11,451 nt of DNA from Succinivibrionaceae bacterium UBA3769 (lineage in GTDB: Bacteria; Pseudomonadota; Gammaproteobacteria; Enterobacterales; Succinivibrionaceae): assembly GCA_002372325.1 (NCBI GenBank), contig DFFT01000064.1:3766-15216 (forward strand), written 5' to 3'. Under the pieces are notes generated by a model, which did not search any database, was not told where the DNA came from, and saw only the letters and a list, made by a program, of their open reading frames with translations. The translations under genes were made by a program, and so were the position numbers. Shown here piece after piece: positions 6,710 through 11,451 of this stretch; the first letter of the stretch is position 1, and every line of letters begins with the position of its first letter.

Positions 6710-7798
6710 ATGTCAGAACAGGTTTCTGAAAACCCGGCTAACACGCATGAGACTCCGGAGCCGGAGGGAGACGCCGTCCGGGAGGCCTCCTGGCGTCAGG
6801 AGCCGGAAAAAACCTTTCCCCTGGGCATCCTGATTGTTCTCAAGGTGCATGATATTTTCGGGGAACGGGCGGCTCTCATTCTGGTCTGGTTTATTTCCCT
6901 GTGGATCTGGCTGTTTTCCCCGGAGCTCCGGCTGAGTTCCCGGCACTATCTCCGCCGGATCTCCTCCTTTGCCGCAGCCCGGGGCGTCAGGCTGGGCCGG
7001 CTCAGCACCAGAAAGCATGTGTACGCCGTTTCCGTTAATTTTTTTGAGAGAATGCTGTCCTGGAAGGGCAGTCTTACCGTTGACCGGCTGATTTCAGAGG
7101 ATAATGCCCACGAGAGAATGCTGGCCCGGGCTGCGCTTCCCGAGGGAGCCGTGATTATCGGGGCTCACGCGGGAAACTCTGAAATGCTCCGGGGCATGAA
7201 CTCCTCCTGCTCTCAGAAGAAAATCACCTCCTTCATGTTTGCCCATCAGTTTCCCCGCCTGATGGAGCTTATCAAATCATTAAACTCCCAGAGCAATCTC
7301 AGCATTATTATGGCGGAGGAGATTACTCCCGCCACTGGCATGATGCTAAGCGAGAAGCTGGATGCGGGAGAGTGGATCTATATTATGGGAGATCGTCTTC
7401 TGGCCAGCGATACGCGCTATTGCGAGGTGGAGTTTCTGGGAAAAAAGGCGCGTTTTCCCCTGGGGCCCTGGCTTCTGGCCGCGATTTTCAAAAAGCCCGT
7501 CTATACCGTTTTTGCGGTAAAGATTCATGGAAAGTATCACCTGTATTTTCAGGAGGTGGGAGAGATCCGGATCTCCCGGAAAAACCGCAATGAGGATCTC
7601 CGGAAATATGTGGAGAACTACGCCCGTTTTCTGGAGGAGCTGCTTCTTAAGGCCCCGTACCAGTGGTTTAATTTCTTTGACTTCTGGGAGGAGTATTCCG
7701 AAAGAGCTGTAAATGAAAAAGGCGGAAACGAAAAAGCCGCTTCCGCAGAAGCAGTCTCAGGGGACAAAGCAACCCCGGATGATAAGACCGCCTTCTGA
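6710..7798 (+). CDS. LPLAT-family acyltransferase (LpxL/HtrB-like), aryl-polyene cluster type
   Basis: This 362-residue protein belongs to the lysophospholipid/lipid A acyltransferase family. The catalytic HX4E motif is His153 to Glu158 in GAHAGNSEMLRG. Other family landmarks are MGDR at 226-229, VEFLGKKARFPLGPWLLA at 240-257, and the aromatic end YQWFNFFDFW at 317-326. A hydrophobic segment near 54-69 would anchor it in the inner membrane, with a polar N-terminus (1-35) before it. It would move an acyl group from ACP to a lipid acceptor at the cytoplasmic face. Aryl-polyene clusters commonly carry such an enzyme, sometimes fused to a glycosyltransferase, which is absent here. The C-terminal 30 residues are a low-complexity charged tail. 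It is the last gene of the plus-strand cluster and faces the carboxypeptidase gene. Confidence 0.88.
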   Translation: MSEQVSENPANTHETPEPEGDAVREASWRQEPEKTFPLGILIVLKVHDIFGERAALILVWFISLWIWLFSPELRLSSRHYLRRISSFAAARGVRLGRLSTRKHVYAVSVNFFERMLSWKGSLTVDRLISEDNAHERMLARAALPEGAVIIGAHAGNSEMLRGMNSSCSQKKITSFMFAHQFPRLMELIKSLNSQSNLSIIMAEEITPATGMMLSEKLDAGEWIYIMGDRLLASDTRYCEVEFLGKKARFPLGPWLLAAIFKKPVYTVFAVKIHGKYHLYFQEVGEIRISRKNRNEDLRKYVENYARFLEELLLKAPYQWFNFFDFWEEYSERAVNEKGGNEKAASAEAVSGDKATPDDKTAF

Positions 7799-7838
7799 TA
7801 ATCAGGGGTGAGGAAGGAAGCTTCCGGCCCGCATCTTC

Positions 7839-7855
7839 ATGCTTCAAGCATTTTT
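7839..7855. terminator. Possible weak terminator between convergent genes
   Basis: ATGCT (7839-7843) and AGCAT (7847-7851) form a 5-bp stem with a 3-base loop that runs into five T (7851-7855). It lies 40 bp after the acyltransferase stop and 55 bp from the end of the convergent carboxypeptidase gene. The stem is short and AT-rich, so support is weak. Confidence 0.3.
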
Positions 7856-7910
7856 CTCACCGGCTCGCGCTTTCCGCTTTCGCCTTCCGGCCTTTGCGAT
7901 TCTGGATTTT

Positions 7911-8810
7911 TCAGTTTCCCGTTCCGAAGCAGCCGTTTTCCGTAAAGACGTATTCCGCTCCGATCATAATGCCCCGGGCCTCCCGATGATGTCCTATTTC
8001 CGGGGTTTCCCATACCGGGAGATCCCGGGGGATGAAGGGGAGAAGCAGATCCAGGGGATCCGTGTCCGGATATTTGGCTTTGAGCTCGGTAAAGGTTCCC
8101 AGAACGATTCCGGAGACCCTGGCGGTGAGGCCCAGAGTTTTCAGGGCGGCGAAATAGCTTATAAGGCGTTCCGGATTTCCGTTAAGTCCCTCCAGCGCCA
8201 GTACCTTGCCGTCCGGCTCCGGCATGTACTGGGTGCCTGCCAGCTTGAGAAAGCAGCGGATATTGCCGCCGATAACCGTTCCCTGCATTTTTTTCCCTCT
8301 CCGAAAACCTCCCCGGGGCGTAACCAGAGGCGAGCGGGAGGAGGGGCTCTTCAGGAAATCCAGAAGCTCCCGGAGCCGGTTTCCGGTGGTGTCCCCCAGG
8401 ACATTCATTCCGGAAAACAGCGCGCCCCGGCGTCCCCCGATGGCATAAAAGGCGTTCAGGAGCGCGGTGAGATCGCTGTAGCCCATGAAGATCACGTCCT
8501 TTCCGGGGAGGACGCTGTCCGGAAGGGGAGCTCCCGGCACGAGATCGCAGACTCCGGCCAGAAGCTCATTAGCCGTATCGCCCCCGGAAACGTCCATAAT
8601 AAACCGGAGATCCGGATTGCGTCTGAGTTCAGTCATTTCCTGAACCTTGAGGTCTGTCCGGGTGAGGCCCCGGGGATCCGGTGTCAGTGTTCTCCCGCAG
8701 GCGGCGGGTAATCCTTCCCGCTCCAGAAGCCTCCGGAGCTTCATAATCAGGTCAAGCCGGCCGGAGGAGATGGCATTTGACATGGCGGTAAGGACAATAA
8801 CGGGATTCAT
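7911..8810 (-). CDS. LD-carboxypeptidase, peptidase family S66 (LdcA/MccF-like)
   Basis: This 299-residue serine peptidase belongs to the family that cleaves the L,D bond in murein tetrapeptides during cell-wall recycling (LdcA) or inactivates microcin C-type compounds (MccF). The nucleophile is Ser112 in GYSDLTAL, the acid is Glu207 in VLALEGLN, and the base is His274 in EIGHHREARG, giving the expected Ser-Glu-His order. The GGD at 76-78 and GTVIGGN at 177-183 are also typical. The GGDTANELL form recalls MccF-type members slightly more than LdcA, so the substrate is left open. No signal peptide is seen, so it is cytoplasmic. AGGAG lies 9 bases before the ATG. The insertion element begins 3 bp beyond this ribosome binding site, so the native promoter has been displaced and expression may depend on read-through from the element. 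Confidence 0.9.
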   Translation of the reverse strand: MNPVIVLTAMSNAISSGRLDLIMKLRRLLEREGLPAACGRTLTPDPRGLTRTDLKVQEMTELRRNPDLRFIMDVSGGDTANELLAGVCDLVPGAPLPDSVLPGKDVIFMGYSDLTALLNAFYAIGGRRGALFSGMNVLGDTTGNRLRELLDFLKSPSSRSPLVTPRGGFRRGKKMQGTVIGGNIRCFLKLAGTQYMPEPDGKVLALEGLNGNPERLISYFAALKTLGLTARVSGIVLGTFTELKAKYPDTDPLDLLLPFIPRDLPVWETPEIGHHREARGIMIGAEYVFTENGCFGTGN

Positions 8811-8819
8811 AAGAGGTGG

Positions 8820-8824
8820 CTCCT
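8820..8824 (-). promoter_or_regulatory. Ribosome binding site of the LD-carboxypeptidase gene at the element junction
   Basis: AGGAG on the minus strand lies 9 bases before the ATG at 8810. It supports the chosen start and lies 3 bp outside the left terminal repeat of the insertion element. Confidence 0.7.
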
Positions 8825-8827
8825 GAT

Positions 8828-8839
8828 GTTTTTACGGGC
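8828..8839. repeat. Left terminal inverted repeat of the insertion element
   Basis: GTTTTTACGGGC is the exact reverse complement of the last 12 bases of the window (11440-11451). Past 12 bp the match is only patchy. Just inside it, AGGCTT (8840-8845) and AAGCCT (8861-8866) form a 6-bp stem that overlaps the stop codon of the second element gene. Confidence 0.85.
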
Positions 8840-8864
8840 AGGCTTGCTAACTTGGCGCTGAAGC

Positions 8865-9722
8865 CTAGAAGAAGCTAATTGAGCTGTAGTGCCAGATAAC
8901 TCTTGCCTTACGCTTTATCAGTTTCGGAGCAGACTTGGTCATGATTTTTTTAACCTGGTTGAGCAGGCCTTTTTCTTCCGGACAGATCCGGGCATGCCAG
9001 GAACTGAACAGCTGAAACCACTCGGTTACAGACGTGTCTGATTCCGTCTGGAGCAGGTCGACATTGTGGTCTTCCGGATATTCGTCGATGTCATAATCGC
9101 CGCACTGAAAAACCACCAGCTCTCCGAATACCCCATTCAGATACTGGCGGCCGCTGATTTCCTTCAGAAAAGTCTTTGGCGTCCATTTTATGGCCGAAGA
9201 GTCGCCGGGTTCGCATTCAGTCAAAAGATCCAGATACTTAGTCAGGGAACTTCTTTGGCTTCCTGTAAGCAGCATGACGAGTCCCGGGCTGGTGTGGATT
9301 AAATGTCCCAGCTTTCTGAGACCGTAAAAGTCTTCCGGAAATTCCGTGACAACGATGATTTTGGCCTTCGGAGTCAGATATAAACCGACGATATGCCAGC
9401 GCTGTTTTTTGATTTTCTCATCAGTCATGATTCTCATGATTTTCAGGGATTCGGGATTTTTATGCGCTGCCGGGGAGGTGTTGGGGACATAGCTGTTTTT
9501 AATGGCCGGAACGCCGTCTTTGAGGTATCTTCCCTTCCATCTCCGGACAGTGCCTTCTGTTACTCCGGTCTCCTTTGCCACCAGCATGATCCGGCTTTCC
9601 CGGGCGCAGGCCAGGACGATCCGGGCCCGTAAAGCGCGATCCGGGTTACCATGGGCAACAATATCGTTAAGCTCCTGAATCTCTTCGGGAGTGAGAGTGA
9701 GCGTCTTTGATTCACTTTGCAT
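8865..9722 (-). CDS. IS630-like transposase-derived protein lacking the DDE residues
   Basis: This 285-residue protein starts with an IS630-type helix-turn-helix (about 8-74, including RARIVLACARES and VTEGTVRRWKGRY). It then jumps to the catalytic fold at IVGLYLTPKAKIIVVTEF (111-128), so the second DNA-binding region usual in IS630 appears to be missing. Aligned by eye, the three catalytic positions are all changed: the Asp of VDEK is Thr126, the Asp of VDNY is Gly208 (Asp209 is adjacent), and the Glu of LNQVE is Lys258 in LLNQVKK (253-259). The surrounding fold landmarks survive. The ATG at 9722 lies within the end of the upstream gene, with GGGGAG at 9730-9735 seven bases before it, which suggests reinitiation. 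It could be a DNA-binding partner or regulator rather than an active transposase. The frame is fully open. Confidence 0.72.
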   Translation of the reverse strand: MQSESKTLTLTPEEIQELNDIVAHGNPDRALRARIVLACARESRIMLVAKETGVTEGTVRRWKGRYLKDGVPAIKNSYVPNTSPAAHKNPESLKIMRIMTDEKIKKQRWHIVGLYLTPKAKIIVVTEFPEDFYGLRKLGHLIHTSPGLVMLLTGSQRSSLTKYLDLLTECEPGDSSAIKWTPKTFLKEISGRQYLNGVFGELVVFQCGDYDIDEYPEDHNVDLLQTESDTSVTEWFQLFSSWHARICPEEKGLLNQVKKIMTKSAPKLIKRKARVIWHYSSISFF

Positions 9723-11307
9723 GTGTTTGCTCCCCGGGGCGCAGTTTTAACCCCGCCTCCTGTTTCGCTGTATTTTCTGCGGCAGCAAGACCGCTGTAAA
9801 AGTCCGCATAGGTCTTAGGCTGATAGTACCGGAGCCAGCATTCTCCCATGGCGACGACAATGCTGGCAAATATGTCCGGAACCTGAGACAGCATAAAATT
9901 ACCGGTATTGAAGAAGAATAACATGAATATCCGGGAGTTGTCTGTGAGTTCCTTAAATCTGGCAATGCCTGGGGAAGCCAGATTCATGCGGTGATCCGGG
10001 GCCGGCATCTTTAAGTTCTCGCGCTCCATGGCGTTTTTCATGACGTATTCCCTAAAGTCAGCCACCAGTATCCCCGCGGCCAGTATCATGAGAAGAGCGT
10101 TCCGGCGATCCGGGTTTGACAGCAGGAGACTTCCGGCAAAAATCCGGGGATCCCGTGAGATGCGCCACATGTCCGGGCTTGCCGGAAATTCGGTGAAGGG
10201 AGCCAGCATCTCCGCCAAAGCTGCATGGTCAGCGGTTCCGGCGGCGGCAATGACAAAGCGGGAGACTTTGGGTGTCTTTTCCGCATCCTCCTCCGTTTCC
10301 GCCAGAATCAGCTGAACCTTTATTCCGGAGATCTCCGCCGTGCCTGAGAACCGGGCGCGGCAGATTTTCCGGTCGGGTTCGGTAATGCTGACAAAGCCGT
10401 CAGTGAAATTTGCTTCCCGGAGGGACTTCACGCATTTCAGGGTATTGGGGAGCTTCATAAGGATGCATAAACCGGATTCCTGCGCCGCGGCCAGAATTTC
10501 CGGGGTGAGGACGCGGTATTCCAGAGTGAGGTACCGGAGATCGGGAAACTGCTCCTTAAGGAGCGGAAGTCCCAGCCTGAGAAACTCCGGGAGCTTCTCA
10601 GGCTGGAAATCGGCGGCGGTTCCGGACTTTGCAAACAGGGGAATCCGGGTGCGGGCGTCCGTTAGGGAGAGCAGGGTCAGATCGCCGCTTTCGGAAGATT
10701 TGCTTCTTTTCCCCTCACGGATAGCCATGAGCGCCTGACCGCTGCCTGTTATCGGGTCATCCCACAGAGCAAACTCAGCGCTGCCAAGCCGGCAGGAGGT
10801 AACGGTTAATCCGGCATTTTTAAAGGCAGTGCCGGAAAGAGCGGTAAAGATCTTTTCGGGGCCGGATGATTGAACCCGGTCAAGAAAGCGGGAGATGGCA
10901 TCCTCTGTCAGGGCGGATGCTGGAATATCCCGGTTCAGAAAGGCCTCCAGGGTCATTTTGGCAAAGTATTCTCTGGGATCCCGCAAATCCGGAGCGGGAT
11001 CTGCGGACAGGAGCTCGGTCACCAGAGCCCGGAGCAGGGCGCTTCCGGGAATGCTTCCGGGGGCGTCCTCCGGGGGCAGCGCCCGGTCTAAGGCCGCATC
11101 CAGTCCCAGGTAATCCATGGTTCCGGCGGCAATTCCGGCAAAGCCGAGATACTCGGAGACAAGCTCCGGAGCGCCCGTCAGGGTAAAAAGAGGATTCTTA
11201 GTGTCCTTAAAAATGTCTTTGAACTTTTTCCGCATGAATCTCATGAGATTGTCACGAGCCTTTGCGGCATCTTTTTCATTAGCGGGGGAGGCGGTATCGG
11301 CGGTCAT
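9712..11307 (-). CDS. IS1634/DUF4277-like transposase-derived protein with degenerate catalytic site
   Basis: This 531-residue protein follows the IS1634-type pattern. It has a DUF4277-like N-terminal part (about 50-160, including LGLDAALDRAL, LLRALVTELL and TEDAISRFLDRVQ). A middle resembling the RNase H-like core follows (about 167-290, IPLFAKSGTAADF, LTLEYRVLTPE, LCILMKLPNT). The C-terminal part has SNPDRRNALLMILAAGILV (397-415) and a late segment resembling the family end. By eye, the first Asp of the family (in DTTSF) has no counterpart in TVTSCRLG (168-175), the second is Glu263, and the third acidic residue is not aligned (SPDMWRISRD, 377-386). The frame is intact and the length is close to active IS1634 transposases. 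The start at 11307 has no strong ribosome binding site. It overlaps the 285-residue gene by 11 bp. Confidence 0.68.
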   Translation of the reverse strand: MTADTASPANEKDAAKARDNLMRFMRKKFKDIFKDTKNPLFTLTGAPELVSEYLGFAGIAAGTMDYLGLDAALDRALPPEDAPGSIPGSALLRALVTELLSADPAPDLRDPREYFAKMTLEAFLNRDIPASALTEDAISRFLDRVQSSGPEKIFTALSGTAFKNAGLTVTSCRLGSAEFALWDDPITGSGQALMAIREGKRSKSSESGDLTLLSLTDARTRIPLFAKSGTAADFQPEKLPEFLRLGLPLLKEQFPDLRYLTLEYRVLTPEILAAAQESGLCILMKLPNTLKCVKSLREANFTDGFVSITEPDRKICRARFSGTAEISGIKVQLILAETEEDAEKTPKVSRFVIAAAGTADHAALAEMLAPFTEFPASPDMWRISRDPRIFAGSLLLSNPDRRNALLMILAAGILVADFREYVMKNAMERENLKMPAPDHRMNLASPGIARFKELTDNSRIFMLFFFNTGNFMLSQVPDIFASIVVAMGECWLRYYQPKTYADFYSGLAAAENTAKQEAGLKLRPGEQTHAK

Positions 11308-11346
11308 AAAGAAAGCACTCTCAGCAGGTTATGGTAAAACCGGAGC

Positions 11347-11374
11347 AGCATACCCGCAAAGGGGAGATCTTCAA
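11347..11374 (-). promoter_or_regulatory. Candidate promoter of the insertion-element operon
   Basis: Read on the minus strand, TTGAAG (11369-11374) and TATGCT (11347-11352) are separated by 16 bp. Each matches the sigma-70 consensus at four of six positions. It lies about 40 bp before the start codon of the 531-residue gene, inside the right end of the element. Confidence 0.3.
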
Positions 11375-11409
11375 AGCATAAAAAGCTGATTTTGTTTGCC
11401 TGTCCGGAA

Positions 11410-11447
11410 TTACGGGCCATTCCGCAGTTACTATTCACAGCCCGTAA
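11410..11447. repeat. Subterminal stem at the right end of the element
   Basis: TTACGGGC (11410-11417) and GCCCGTAA (11440-11447) are perfect inverted repeats with a 22-bp loop. The second arm overlaps the right terminal repeat, so this end carries two copies of the TTACGGGC core in opposite orientation. The left end has only one. Confidence 0.7.
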
Positions 11448-11451
11448 AAAC
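11440..11451. repeat. Right terminal inverted repeat of the insertion element
   Basis: GCCCGTAAAAAC is the exact reverse complement of 8828-8839. It ends at the final base of the window, so the repeat may extend further and the flanking target duplication cannot be seen. Confidence 0.85.

Larger units (their letters stand above)
8828..11451 (-). mobile_element. Two-gene insertion element with 12-bp terminal inverted repeats
   Basis: The element is bounded by perfect 12-bp inverted repeats and is 2624 bp long if the window ends at its true end. It carries two minus-strand genes that overlap by 11 bp: a 531-residue IS1634/DUF4277-like protein, then a 285-residue IS630-like protein. Together they fill almost all of it. 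No passenger gene is present. It is inserted 17 bp upstream of the carboxypeptidase start codon, in the same orientation as that gene. The right flank is outside the window, so a target duplication cannot be verified. Its composition is CCGG-rich like the host, which suggests long residence or a related donor. The two-gene layout does not match any IS family I know well. Confidence 0.8.

Noticed and set aside
7839..8711. Long open frame on the plus strand opposite the carboxypeptidase gene
   Set aside because: It is the shadow of the S66 peptidase, which has a full catalytic triad on the other strand. The plus-strand translation is Arg/Gly/Pro-rich with no family motif.
9712..9722. Programmed frameshift fusing the two element proteins
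   Set aside because: No slippery heptamer is evident at the overlap, and the second gene has its own GGGGAG and ATG, so reinitiation is the simpler reading.

Overview
The window reads as a chromosomal segment of a Gram-negative bacterium, most likely a gammaproteobacterium. The evidence is an acyl carrier protein, an AMP ligase, a FabZ/FabA-fold dehydratase and an LpxL-like acyltransferase in an order that recalls aryl-polyene type clusters. An anaerobic gut or rumen lineage such as Succinivibrionaceae would fit, but that is only a guess. Most of the window is moderately GC-rich and unusually dense in CCGG. The first 2.3 kb is visibly AT-rich and poor in CCGG, so it was probably acquired separately.

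Layout, left to right. (1) 1-2322: an AT-rich two-gene module. A helically phased array of TTGAAG sites (1-152) leads into an AlbA_2/ATPase-like/winged-helix regulator. It is followed by a Fic-fold protein whose core motif has Gln at the usual catalytic His position. (2) 2323-2599: a boundary stretch with three perfect tandem copies of a 16-bp unit. (3) 2600-4102: a double zinc-ribbon membrane protein of unknown function. (4) 4344-7798: a co-oriented cluster of ACP, acyl-AMP ligase, 3-hydroxyacyl-ACP dehydratase and LPLAT acyltransferase, the first three with overlapping reading frames. No ketosynthase, ketoreductase or exporter is present, so the set is partial here. (5) 7911-8810, minus strand: an S66 LD-carboxypeptidase (LdcA/MccF-like) with all three catalytic residues recognisable. 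(6) 8828-11451, minus strand: an insertion element with 12-bp perfect terminal inverted repeats and two overlapping genes (531 and 285 codons).

The most unusual part is the element in (6). By eye, its first protein is related to IS1634/DUF4277-type transposases and its second to IS630-type transposases. In both, the expected DDE catalytic positions are mostly replaced, yet both frames are long and open. The left end of the element lies 3 bp from the ribosome binding site of the carboxypeptidase gene, so that gene has been cut off from its original promoter and may now be read from the element. The right terminal repeat ends exactly at the last base of the window, so the target duplication cannot be checked. 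All family assignments were made by eye from motifs, without database searches.
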